Positions 9,339 through 16,658 of a DNA stretch of 38,040 nucleotides are shown here, piece after piece (within the stretch, counting starts at the first letter, position 1; every line of letters begins with the position of its first letter). The stretch comes from Solirubrobacteraceae bacterium. Its GTDB lineage: Bacteria; Actinomycetota; Thermoleophilia; Solirubrobacterales; Solirubrobacteraceae. Where the stretch lies: contig JAICYC010000023.1 of NCBI GenBank assembly GCA_025934395.1, positions 1 to 38,040 on the forward strand, in the 5' to 3' direction. The translations under genes were made by a program, and so were the position numbers. Below the pieces are notes generated by a model. That model was not told the origin of the DNA. It did no database searches and saw only the letters and a list, made by a program, of their open reading frames with translations.

Positions 9339-10259
9339 ATGCTGAACGTGGGCCGCTTGCGGGTGCTGCGGGAGGTCGCGTATCGCGGTTCGCTCTCGGC
9401 GGCGGCGGACGCTCTCTCCTACACGCAGTCGGCCGTCTCACAGCAGATCGCAGCGCTCGAGACCGAGACGGGGATGGCGCTGCTCGAGCGCCATGCGCGC
9501 GGCGCGAGCCTCACCGCTGCGGGCCAGACGCTGATCGCGCACGCCGAGGCGATCCTCGCAGAGATCGACGCCGCGGAGAACGCGCTCGCCGCGATCTCGG
9601 GGCTGCGCGGCGGGCGGCTGCGGATCGGCTCGTTCGCCACCGCCGGCGCCACGCTGGTGCCCCACGCGATCGCGCGCTTCCGCGAGCTCCACCCGCACGT
9701 CGAGCTGACGCTGTCCGAGGGCGAGCCCGAGCAGATCGTGCCGCGCCTGCGCGCCGGCGAGCTGGACCTCGCGCTGCTGTTCGAGTTCGACGGCGCGAGC
9801 GCGCTCGATGAGGAGTACACGCGAGCGCCGCTGCTCGACGACCCGATGTACCTCGCGCTCCCGGCCGACCACCCGCTCGCACGCCGCAAGCGCCTGCGCC
9901 TGGAGAACCTGCGCGAGGAGTCGTGGGTGCAGACGACCGGCGCGAGCGCGTGCGCCCGCCACGTGGTGCGCTGCTGCCACGCCGCGGGGTACGAGCCGCG
10001 GGTGTCGTTCGAGAGCGACGACTACCAGACCGTGCAGGGCCTCGTCGCTGCAGGCGTGGGCGTGGCGCTGATCCCCGAGCTCGCGCTCACGAGCGTGCGG
10101 GAGGACATCGAGATCCGCGCCCTCTCCCCCGCGCCGCCGGTGCGCGAGGTGCTCGCTGCGGCGCCCGCGGGCGCGCGGCTGGTGCCCGCGGCGCCGGTGA
10201 TGCTCGGGATCCTCGCGCAGGTCGCAGGGGGGTTAAAGGGCTCGGGGCGCCCGGCCTAG
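9339..10259 (+). CDS. LysR-family transcriptional regulator
   Basis: 306 residues. The N-terminal winged helix-turn-helix (about 1-60) has the family pattern LRVLREVAYRGSLSAAADALSYTQSAVSQQIAALE. The C-terminal effector domain (about 90-295) has the two-subdomain periplasmic-binding-like fold, recognisable from RLRIGSFATAGATLVPHAIARF and VAAGVGVALIPELAL. The subfamily resembles small-molecule or stress regulators of actinobacteria; the ligand is unknown. It is divergent from uspA, and the spacer holds an inverted repeat, so uspA and lysR itself are the likely targets. A 15-bp hairpin overlaps its stop codon. Confidence 0.93.
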   Translation: MLNVGRLRVLREVAYRGSLSAAADALSYTQSAVSQQIAALETETGMALLERHARGASLTAAGQTLIAHAEAILAEIDAAENALAAISGLRGGRLRIGSFATAGATLVPHAIARFRELHPHVELTLSEGEPEQIVPRLRAGELDLALLFEFDGASALDEEYTRAPLLDDPMYLALPADHPLARRKRLRLENLREESWVQTTGASACARHVVRCCHAAGYEPRVSFESDDYQTVQGLVAAGVGVALIPELALTSVREDIEIRALSPAPPVREVLAAAPAGARLVPAAPVMLGILAQVAGGLKGSGRPA

Positions 10260-10273
10260 CCGGACGCCCCGAG
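10241..10273 (+). terminator. Strong hairpin at the end of lysR
   Basis: 15-bp arms with one mismatch (10241-10255 and 10259-10273) around a CTA loop. The stop codon of lysR lies in the loop and right arm. No T-run follows. It probably also shields lysR from the convergent SGNH hydrolase transcript. Confidence 0.6.
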
Positions 10274-10311
10274 GTGCTTCAGGTTCCCTTGAGGGATTAG
10301 CTAGCTACGAG

Positions 10312-11499
10312 CTAAACCCCGCAGGAGTGGATCATCCAGGCCGTCATGACTTTGTACCCAAGCGGCGTCGGGTGGATGTCTTCAGCGTTGCTGAGGAATT
10401 TGCCCGATTCTTTGGGGAATTCCGTTTTCACGGGGTTCGTCATGTTGGTCCATTCCTGGAGCTTTTTCGGTTCGGTCCCGTTTTTCGGGTTGAACCGAGC
10501 GAGCTCGTTCGTGGTGCAGCCGCCGAATTTCGTGACGACGCCCGCGAACCCGGAGTTGAACACGCCCGCGAGGCCGTTGGAGCCCGGGAGGACTTCGTCG
10601 TTCACCCCTTCGAGCTGTTCTTTGTGCGTCGGGAAGGCCAGCAGGTTCCCGAACGGGTTGTACGCGGCCACGAACTGGATCGGACCGTTGTAGTCCACCC
10701 CGCCGAACGACGAGCCGTGACGCAGCACGGTGAGGATTCGAGCGATGTTCGCGCCGATCGCTTCACCGAGCGGGAACGCGCCCGCGACGAGGCATTCGCT
10801 GACCGCTTTTTCGATCGCTTCTTTGGTCGGCGGAATTTCGCCTTTTTCTGCTTTCGCGGTGGCTTCTGCCTTGCATTTGTTCACGAAGTGCAGCTGGTCG
10901 TTGGCGCCGATGTTCAGCGTCACGTGCGTGACCGGCTTGCCTTCGGCTGCGTCCTGCGCGATCAGGCCGAGCGCAGCTTCGAGCTGCGAGGTGCCCGCCG
11001 GACCGTATTCGGTGTGCAGCGGGAACTTGAAGCCCGCCGGGAACCCGGCGCCTGCGGCTGCGAGTTCGTGGTACGCGCACGCCGCTTCGCCGAACGCGGC
11101 CACCGCTTTGCCTTCTTCGAGTTCCTGGCCGCCTTTCAGACCGGCTTCCAGTGCGCCGTTGCCGATCAGCGAACCGGACGTCTCACCCGGGCAGCCGAGG
11201 TTCTGGAGCCGGGTGGTCTTGAAGGCGAGGTGCGTGTTGATTTTCGCCAGGTAGTTGTCGACGTAGCCGTGCGTGAACGCCGCGGCGGGCTCGCCCGTTT
11301 CGAGGTGTTCGTTGAACAGCTGCTGCGAGTAGCCGAACGCGAGCGAATCGCCCAGCGCCAGGTACGTCTGGTTGACGGCCGGCACTGCGCCCGCGCCACT
11401 GGCGAGCACCCCGGACAGCGCGAACGCTGCAACCAGGGCCAGTCCCAAAAGCCGGCTGCGCTTGAGCAGCCTGCCTGCCAAGCCATGCGTGGCTGACAT
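10312..11499 (-). CDS. Secreted SGNH/GDSL-family hydrolase
   Basis: Probable extracellular esterase or lipase of 395 residues. A Sec signal peptide (basic RLLKRSR, hydrophobic core, cut near GAGA-VPA) precedes block I YLALGDSLAFGYS with nucleophile Ser52. Block II is NLGCPGETS and block III is NIGAND with Asn200. The catalytic His376 lies in EDIHPTPLGY. The usual acid is Asp three residues before His; here that place is Glu373 and Asp374 is two before, so the triad is slightly altered. Six or more Cys suggest disulfides. Codon use differs sharply from neighbours (many AAA, GAA, TTT, ATT), suggesting transfer or special expression. It has a consensus promoter, a structured leader and an AGGAGG site five bases before ATG 11499. 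Confidence 0.88.
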   Translation of the reverse strand: MSATHGLAGRLLKRSRLLGLALVAAFALSGVLASGAGAVPAVNQTYLALGDSLAFGYSQQLFNEHLETGEPAAAFTHGYVDNYLAKINTHLAFKTTRLQNLGCPGETSGSLIGNGALEAGLKGGQELEEGKAVAAFGEAACAYHELAAAGAGFPAGFKFPLHTEYGPAGTSQLEAALGLIAQDAAEGKPVTHVTLNIGANDQLHFVNKCKAEATAKAEKGEIPPTKEAIEKAVSECLVAGAFPLGEAIGANIARILTVLRHGSSFGGVDYNGPIQFVAAYNPFGNLLAFPTHKEQLEGVNDEVLPGSNGLAGVFNSGFAGVVTKFGGCTTNELARFNPKNGTEPKKLQEWTNMTNPVKTEFPKESGKFLSNAEDIHPTPLGYKVMTAWMIHSCGV

Positions 11500-11518
11500 T
11501 TCATCCTCCTAGGTTCCT

Positions 11519-11598
11519 TGCGGGACAGGCCCGCAGGCACGCCCCCTCAGTGAATTTCATCCCTCTACGCAAACGCCCCGGAAGAACAGACTCCGGGG
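11519..11598 (-). promoter_or_regulatory. Structured 5' leader of the SGNH hydrolase gene
   Basis: Between the promoter and the gene, the roughly 105-base leader contains two perfect hairpins: CCCCGGA / TCCGGGG with a 9-base loop (11576-11598), and TGCGGG / CCCGCA with a 5-base loop (11519-11535) just before the ribosome site. I cannot match it to a known riboswitch. It may stabilise the mRNA or control ribosome access. Confidence 0.45.
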
Positions 11599-11610
11599 AG
11601 CTTCCCGGCC

Positions 11611-11639
11611 AAAATAACCATGGGTCGGCCCCGTGTCAA
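11611..11639 (-). promoter_or_regulatory. Consensus housekeeping-sigma promoter for the SGNH hydrolase
   Basis: Minus-strand TTGACA (11639-11634), exactly 17 bases, then TATTTT (11616-11611). It is the best -35/-10 pair I see in the window and implies strong expression of the secreted hydrolase. Confidence 0.75.
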
Positions 11640-11696
11640 GGAAGGTCCCCACGGCCCGGTTTACACCGAGCCTCGTCGTGTATTTTCCCCGCACAA

Positions 11697-11722
11697 GCCG
11701 GGGTTTCATGTTTCACCCCGGC
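11697..11722. promoter_or_regulatory. 8-bp inverted repeat in the rmuC / SGNH divergent spacer
   Basis: GCCGGGGT - 10 bases - ACCCCGGC, perfect. It lies between the SGNH promoter and the rmuC start at 11785. It may be an operator or a leader hairpin of rmuC. A weak plus-strand promoter (TTTACA, 15 bases, TATTTT; 11660-11686) lies just upstream of it. The rest of the 11500-11784 spacer is accounted for by the SGNH promoter and leader. Confidence 0.4.
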
Positions 11723-11784
11723 GCTGCCGTCCGGCGCCGGTGGGACATTGCGGAGCCCGTGTTCGAGACCCCCGCCAGACCCAG

Positions 11785-13116
11785 ATGTCCCTGCTGATCG
11801 CGGCCCTCCTGCTGCTCGCGGCCGCCGCATGTGTCGCCGTCCTGCTGCGGCGTGAGCGCGAGCACGCACATGCGGACATCGAACGCCTCACCGCCGACCT
11901 GGTGGCCCAGACCGGCGACGCCCTCGCCCGGCGCGCCGAGGAGGCGCGCAACGCCGAACTGGCGCAGGCCGAGCAGGCGCGCGCAGCCGAGCGGGCGCGT
12001 GCCGAGGAGTCCCGGCGCGCAGACCGCGAGCGCGCGGCCGGGGAGATGGCGACGCGCACCGAGCAGATCCGCGGCCTGGTGGAGCCCGTGCAGCAGAAGC
12101 TCACGCGCATGGAGAGCGAGATCGGGCGGCTGGAGCGCGAGCGCCGCGAGGCGCAGGGTCAGCTCGCGCAGATGATCCGCCAGCTCGGCGAGGGCGTCGT
12201 GGGGCTGCGCGCGGAGACCGGCAACCTCGCCAACGCGCTGCGCCGCCCCTCCACCCGCGGCTCGTGGGGTGAGATCCAGCTGCGCAACGTGGTGGAGATG
12301 GCGGGCATGGTCGCGCACTGCGACTTCCTGGAGCAGCACACGCTCAACACGCCCGACGGCGCGCTGCGGCCCGACATGCTCGTGCGCCTTCCCGGCGGCA
12401 AGGTGGTCGTGGTCGACTCGAAGGTCCCGCTCGAGGCCTACCTGCGCGCGCTGGAGTGCGAGGAGGACTCCGAGCGCGAGCTGCACGCCGCCCAGCACGC
12501 GCGCCAGACCCGCGACCACGTGACCCGGCTCGCCTCCAAGGGCTACCAGCGACAGCTCGACGCCACGCCCGAGTTCGTGGTGATGTTCCTGCCCTCCGAC
12601 GGGATCTACCAGGCGGCGCTCGCCGCCGACCCGTCGCTGATCGAGTACGGCGTCTCACAGCACGTGCTGATCGCCACGCCCACCACGCTGATCGGGCTGC
12701 TGTGGGCGGTCCACTACGGCTGGCGCCAGGAGCTGATCGCCGAGTCCGCGCGCGAGATCGCCGAGTCCGCACGCGAGCTCCACCGCCGACTCGGGCGCTT
12801 CATCGAACCGTTCGCGAAGGCGGGCCGCCAGCTCGACTCGGCGGTCTCCGCCTACAACGAGGCGGTGGGCTCGTTCGACCGCCGCGTGATGCCGCAGGTC
12901 CGGAGCATCGAGCAGGCGGGTGCGTCCTCGGACCGCGAGGTCCTCGCGCCGCCCGTGATCGAGACGGGCGCGCGCCGGATCACCGCCCAGCCGGAGCCTT
13001 CCGAGGCGCCCGGCCGCGAGGAGGGCGACGCGCGGGATGGCCGCGAGGAGCAGCTCCCGTCTCCTGCAGAGACGATCTCGGTCGCGCGGATAGCCGGCGC
13101 TCCCAAGCGACGCTGA
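11785..13116 (+). CDS. rmuC: RmuC-family DNA recombination protein
   Basis: 443 residues, read from ATG 11785 because the membrane anchor MSLLIAALLLLAAAACVAVLL begins there; an upstream in-frame ATG would add an unlikely leader. The order is one N-terminal transmembrane helix, a long Ala/Arg/Glu coiled coil (about 22-135), then the RmuC nuclease-fold domain with RRPSTRGSWGEIQLRNVVEM, RPDMLVRLPGGKVVVVDSK and VLIATPTTLIGLLWAV. The family limits recombination between inverted repeats; its biochemistry is poorly defined. The last 137 bases overlap, on the opposite strand, the end of the membrane gene at 12980. The variable C-terminal tail is low-complexity. Confidence 0.92.
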   Translation: MSLLIAALLLLAAAACVAVLLRREREHAHADIERLTADLVAQTGDALARRAEEARNAELAQAEQARAAERARAEESRRADRERAAGEMATRTEQIRGLVEPVQQKLTRMESEIGRLERERREAQGQLAQMIRQLGEGVVGLRAETGNLANALRRPSTRGSWGEIQLRNVVEMAGMVAHCDFLEQHTLNTPDGALRPDMLVRLPGGKVVVVDSKVPLEAYLRALECEEDSERELHAAQHARQTRDHVTRLASKGYQRQLDATPEFVVMFLPSDGIYQAALAADPSLIEYGVSQHVLIATPTTLIGLLWAVHYGWRQELIAESAREIAESARELHRRLGRFIEPFAKAGRQLDSAVSAYNEAVGSFDRRVMPQVRSIEQAGASSDREVLAPPVIETGARRITAQPEPSEAPGREEGDARDGREEQLPSPAETISVARIAGAPKRR

Positions 13117-13927
13117 GCAGCAGCGCGAGCGCCACCGGCACGGTCGCGGGCAGCTCGTTCACGGCGAAGAACAGCAGATCGAAGGCGAGGGCGATCGCAG
13201 CGGTGAACGCGGCCCCGCGCAGCTGCGCGCGATGCCCGAGCGCTGCGGCGAGCAGGCCGCCGAGCACCCCTGCGGCGAACAGGTCGCCGTAGCCCATCAC
13301 GGCGGACCCGAACAGCGCGCTCTGCAGCCGTGGCAGGCCCGCGGCGGGATGCGCCGCGTTCAGCGCGTTGTTGGGCTTCTGCAGGAGCTCGGAGACGACC
13401 AGCGCGGTGTCCGCGAGCGCCATCGCCACTAGCCCGGCGCCCAGCCAGCGGGGCGGCGTGAGCGCCGCGAGCAGCACACCCAGCGACACGCAGCTCAGCG
13501 CGCTCAGCAGCACCGCGGCGGCCTCGCCGGCGAGCCCGCTGCGGTCGGCCCAGGCGAGCGCGAACAGCGCGAGGGTCGCCAGCGCCGCCGGCGGCCGCGC
13601 GCCGCGGGCGAGCAGGCCCAGCGCGAGCGCTGCGGGGGGCGGCACGCACACGAGCGCGAGATACGTGAGCCCTTCCGCGCTCGCCTGTTCGGCGGCGCCG
13701 GCGATCGCCACGAACGCCACCACCGAGACGGGCGGCACGAGCGCCCAGCGCCGCGAGCGCGCCCAGAGCGCAAGGCGGGCCCGCGCCGGGCGCCGGGCGC
13801 CGGGCGTGGGCGCCTCCGTGGGCGCCTCGGGGCGCGCGAGCGCGCGCGGCACGGTCACGATCGCGCCCTGCACGAGGGAGAGGATCGCGATCGAGATCCA
13901 GAAGGGCAGTTGCACGCCTTCGAACAT
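12980..13927 (-). CDS. Polytopic membrane protein with presenilin-like GxGD layout
   Basis: 315 residues from ATG 13927 (MFEGVQLPFW), with about eight or nine hydrophobic segments. Three features sit in the order of presenilin/signal-peptide-peptidase aspartyl proteases: an Asp in a transmembrane helix (Asp173 in AMALADTALVVSELL), a GYGD motif at 212-215 starting the next helix (Asp215), and a Pro-Ala motif NELPATVPVAL at 257-267 before the last helix. The C-terminal 38 residues are basic and disordered, coded opposite the rmuC end. Established families place catalytic Asp residues exactly so; that this protein is a protease is inference. An alternative is an uncharacterised membrane protein with chance motifs. 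Divergent from the PRC-CBS gene. Confidence 0.6.
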   Translation of the reverse strand: MFEGVQLPFWISIAILSLVQGAIVTVPRALARPEAPTEAPTPGARRPARARLALWARSRRWALVPPVSVVAFVAIAGAAEQASAEGLTYLALVCVPPPAALALGLLARGARPPAALATLALFALAWADRSGLAGEAAAVLLSALSCVSLGVLLAALTPPRWLGAGLVAMALADTALVVSELLQKPNNALNAAHPAAGLPRLQSALFGSAVMGYGDLFAAGVLGGLLAAALGHRAQLRGAAFTAAIALAFDLLFFAVNELPATVPVALALLLSVAWERRLSARPRSSLQETGAAPRGHPARRPPRGRAPRKAPAGR

Positions 13928-13964
13928 AGACAGCGAACCGCCGGGCGGCGTCGCTCGGCGCGCG

Positions 13965-13970
13965 TACGAT
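13965..13970 (+). promoter_or_regulatory. -10 element of the PRC-MgtE_N-CBS gene
   Basis: TACGAT ends six bases before GTG 13977, with no ribosome site: leaderless pattern. The sequence CGTACG around it is symmetric and may serve the divergent membrane gene as well. Confidence 0.45.
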
Positions 13971-13976
13971 GGACGG

Positions 13977-15290
13977 GTGAGCGCGCCCTCGGCAAGCAAG
14001 GACACGCAGGCGGCACAGAGCGCCGAGCGGCAGACGCCGCCGATCCTGCACCTCTCCTCGGTGATGGGCAGCCCGCTGCGCGACTCCGACGGCGAGCGTC
14101 TGGGGCGCGTGCAGGACCTGATCGTGAGACTCGGCGGGGTCGGCTACCCGCCGATCACCGGGGTGCTCGTGCGCGTCGCCGGCCGCACCTCCTACCTCGG
14201 CGTCGAGCGCGTGTCGGACATCGGCGCCGACGGCGTGGTCCTGCGCAAGGCGAAGCTCGACCTCCGCCGCTTCGAGCGCCGCCCGGAGGAGGTGCTGCTC
14301 GGGCGCGACCTGCTCGATCGCCAGCTGATCAACGTCGAGGGCGCGCGGCTGGTGCGCGCGAACGAGATCGAGCTGGCGCTCGTGGCGGGGTCCTGGCGCG
14401 TGGTGGGCGTCGACACGGGCCCGCGCGGCGGGTTGCGCCGGCTGCTGCCCAAGCAGCTCGGCTCGCACATCGCGGTGGGCGAATTCCTGGACTGGGCGGA
14501 GGTGGAGCCGTTCGTCGGGCACGTCCCCACGGTGCGCCTGCGGGTGCCCCACCCGAAGCTCGCGCGGCTGCACCCCGCGCAGATCGCGGATCTGGTGGAG
14601 GCCGCCTCCCGCCGCGAGGGCGAGGAGATCATCCAGGCCGTCGGCGACGGCGACCGCGAGCTCGAGGCGGACGTGTTCGAGGAGCTCGACGACCACCACC
14701 AGCGCGAGTTCCTCGAGGACCGCCCCGATGCGCAGATCGCAGCGATCCTCGCGCGCATGGCGCCCGACGACGCCGCCGACATCGTGGGCGAGCTCGACGA
14801 CGAGCGCCGTGAGCCGGTGCTCGCGCTGCTGCCCGTCAGCCATCGCGTGAAGGTGCGCGCGCTGCTCGGCTACGACCCCGCGGAGGCGGGCGGGCTGATG
14901 AGCCCCGACTTCGTGCTGCTCGCCGGGACGACCTCCGCGGGCGAGGCGATCGCGGCGGTGCAGCGCAGCGAGATCGCCGCCGAGCTGCTCGGCGCGGTCT
15001 TCGTGAGCGAGCCCGACGGGACGCTGACGGGTGCGATCGCGGTGACAGCGCTGCTGCGGATGGACTCCGCGCGGCGCCTCGCCGATGCGGTCAGGCACGA
15101 GCTGCCATGCCTTTCTCCCGACACGTCGTTCGAGGAGCTCGCACGACTGATGGCCGACTACAACCTCACCTCGATCCCCGTCGTGGACGAGGGCAGGCGG
15201 ATGCTCGGCGTGGTGACCGTCGACGACGTGCTCGAGGCGATGCTCCCCCGCGGCTGGCGGCGGCGCTTCGGCCTGCTCGGCGAGGACTGA
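13977..15290 (+). CDS. PRC-barrel / MgtE N-domain / CBS-pair regulatory protein
   Basis: 437 residues, soluble. Domains in order: two PRC-barrel-like segments (about 25-100 and 105-180; GERLGRVQDLIVRLGG, ANEIELALVAG), an MgtE N-terminal superhelical domain (about 195-300; LHPAQIADLVEAAS, FLEDRPDAQIAAILARM, DDAADIVGEL), and a CBS pair (about 305-435; ending VTVDDVLEAMLPRGWRR). In the MgtE Mg2+ channel the N and CBS domains sense Mg2+ and gate the pore. Here the membrane domain is absent and the next gene is an Nramp-type transporter, so it likely senses a divalent cation, or adenine nucleotides, and controls that partner. GTG start chosen because no ATG precedes the PRC domain in frame. Confidence 0.85.
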   Translation: MSAPSASKDTQAAQSAERQTPPILHLSSVMGSPLRDSDGERLGRVQDLIVRLGGVGYPPITGVLVRVAGRTSYLGVERVSDIGADGVVLRKAKLDLRRFERRPEEVLLGRDLLDRQLINVEGARLVRANEIELALVAGSWRVVGVDTGPRGGLRRLLPKQLGSHIAVGEFLDWAEVEPFVGHVPTVRLRVPHPKLARLHPAQIADLVEAASRREGEEIIQAVGDGDRELEADVFEELDDHHQREFLEDRPDAQIAAILARMAPDDAADIVGELDDERREPVLALLPVSHRVKVRALLGYDPAEAGGLMSPDFVLLAGTTSAGEAIAAVQRSEIAAELLGAVFVSEPDGTLTGAIAVTALLRMDSARRLADAVRHELPCLSPDTSFEELARLMADYNLTSIPVVDEGRRMLGVVTVDDVLEAMLPRGWRRRFGLLGED

Positions 15291-15310
15291 GCCCGGCGCC
15301 CGCCCTCGAA

Positions 15311-15316
15311 TAGACT
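15311..15316 (+). promoter_or_regulatory. -10 element upstream of the Nramp gene
   Basis: TAGACT, 20 bases after the stop of the CBS gene and six bases before ATG 15323. It would start a transcript at the upstream reading frame rather than at the Nramp ATG 15348. Confidence 0.4.
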
Positions 15317-15322
15317 GGGCGA

Positions 15323-15427
15323 ATGCTCACGAACGCGGCAACGCGCGATGGCGGTCCGAGTACCGTCGGTTATGCGCCGGGTCCGGTCGGCCATCGCTGG
15401 CCGGCCACGCCTGCCTGCCCGGCTTAG
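15323..15427 (+). CDS. Possible leader peptide overlapping the Nramp start
   Basis: ATG 15323 lies six bases after TAGACT, the same leaderless spacing as other genes here, and opens a 34-codon frame ending TAG 15427. It overlaps the first 80 bases of the Nramp gene in another frame. The peptide has six prolines, including VGYAPGPVGHRW and a terminal PATPACPA. Proline-rich leader peptides are known to couple ribosome stalling to Mg2+-transporter expression in enterobacteria; a similar role here is speculation. It could be a chance frame. Confidence 0.3.
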   Translation: MLTNAATRDGGPSTVGYAPGPVGHRWPATPACPA

Positions 15428-16658
15428 CCCGCGGCGCGTTCGCATATTCGCGTTCCTGGGCCTGCTGGGCCCGGGCCTGATCGCTGCCAACGCCGGCAAC
15501 GACGCGGGCGGCATCGCCACCTACTCCTCCGTCGGCGCCAAATACGGCTATGGGCTGCTGTGGACGATCGTGATCGTCACGATCTCGCTCGCGATCGTGC
15601 AGCGGCTCGCCGCGCGCATGGGCGTGGTGACGGGCAAGGGGCTCGCCGAGCTCGTGCGGGAGGAGTACGGGATCCGCTGGTCGGTGCTCGCCACGAGCGC
15701 CGTGGTCGTAGCGAACCTCGGCATCTGCATCTCGGACTTCGTCGGCGCGGGCGCCGCGCTGGGCCTCGCGGGGATCCCCGCGCAGGTATCCGTTCCGATC
15801 GCTGCGCTGGGGATCTGGCTGGTGATCGTGCGCGGCTCCTACCGCTCGGCCGAGCGGATCTTCATCTGGTTCACGATCCCGTTCTTCGCCTACCCGGTCG
15901 CGGCGATCCTCGCCCACCCCCACTGGGGCGACGTGGGGCACGCGATCGTCGCGCCCAAGCTGCACTCCGGCTCGACCTACCTCGTGCTGCTGATCGCCAC
16001 GATCGGCACCACGATCACCCCGTACATGCAGCTGTACCTGCAGTCCGCCGTGGTCGAGCGCGGCGTGCGCGAGGACCAGCTCGGACGCGAGGAGGGCGAG
16101 GCGGTCTCCGGCGCGGCCTTCGCCAACCTGATCGCCGCGTTCGTGATCATCGCGACGGGCGCCACGCTGTTCACCCACGGCGTCCACGAAATCGGCTCCG
16201 CAGCCGACGCGGCGCGCGCGCTGAACCCCTTCGCCGGGCAGTTCGCCGAGACGCTGTTCGGCGTGGGACTGCTCGGCGCGAGCCTGCTCGCCGCGGCGAT
16301 CCTGCCGATCGCGACCTCCTACGTGGTGGCGGAGTCGCTCGGCTACGAGAAGGGCATCGGGCGCCGGCGCGAGGAGGCACCCGTGTTCGTCGGGCTGATC
16401 ACCGCGATGATCGTGATCTCGGCGATCGTGGCCGTGATCCCCGGGCTGCCGGTGATCTCGCTGCTCGTTGGGGTGCAGGTCGTCAACGGCGTGCTGCTGC
16501 CGATAAACCTGTTCTTCATCTGGCGCCTGTCGCGCTCGCGAGCGGTGATGGGAGGGCGGGCGAGCCGCGGCCCGCTCGACCTCGCAGCGGGGGCGACGGT
16601 GCTGCTGCTGTCCGGGCTGTCGATCGCGCTCGTGCTCGTGACCGTCGTGGGCGTCTAG
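15348..16658 (+). CDS. Nramp (SLC11)-family divalent metal transporter, atypical site
   Basis: 436 residues, about eleven membrane helices. The family's TM1 DPGN site is replaced by GNDAGGIATYS (residues 50-60, Asp52). The TM6 MPH motif is replaced by GTTITPYMQLY (220-230), without Met. Canonical Mn2+/Fe2+ Nramps use the TM1 Asp and the TM6 Met for soft-metal selectivity; the Met-less branch includes Nramp-related magnesium transporters. The preceding MgtE_N-CBS protein supports Mg2+ or a related hard cation, by inference. Start ATG 15348; ATG 15372 is also possible. The TAG stop overlaps the convergent ROK kinase stop in a shared CTAG. Confidence 0.88.
   Translation: MAVRVPSVMRRVRSAIAGRPRLPARLSPRRVRIFAFLGLLGPGLIAANAGNDAGGIATYSSVGAKYGYGLLWTIVIVTISLAIVQRLAARMGVVTGKGLAELVREEYGIRWSVLATSAVVVANLGICISDFVGAGAALGLAGIPAQVSVPIAALGIWLVIVRGSYRSAERIFIWFTIPFFAYPVAAILAHPHWGDVGHAIVAPKLHSGSTYLVLLIATIGTTITPYMQLYLQSAVVERGVREDQLGREEGEAVSGAAFANLIAAFVIIATGATLFTHGVHEIGSAADAARALNPFAGQFAETLFGVGLLGASLLAAAILPIATSYVVAESLGYEKGIGRRREEAPVFVGLITAMIVISAIVAVIPGLPVISLLVGVQVVNGVLLPINLFFIWRLSRSRAVMGGRASRGPLDLAAGATVLLLSGLSIALVLVTVVGV

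Noticed and set aside
11550-11784. Upstream extension of rmuC to an earlier in-frame ATG (11620)
   Set aside because: It would place a 55-residue hydrophilic leader before the membrane anchor and translate through the promoter and dyad region of the divergent gene; ATG 11785 is better.
12852-15098. A 748-codon open minus-strand frame
   Set aside because: Antisense to the PRC-MgtE_N-CBS gene and out of frame with the membrane protein gene; composition is that of a shadow frame.
15291-15347. M-box (Mg2+) riboswitch before the Nramp gene
   Set aside because: Only 57 bases lie between the genes, too short for an M-box.
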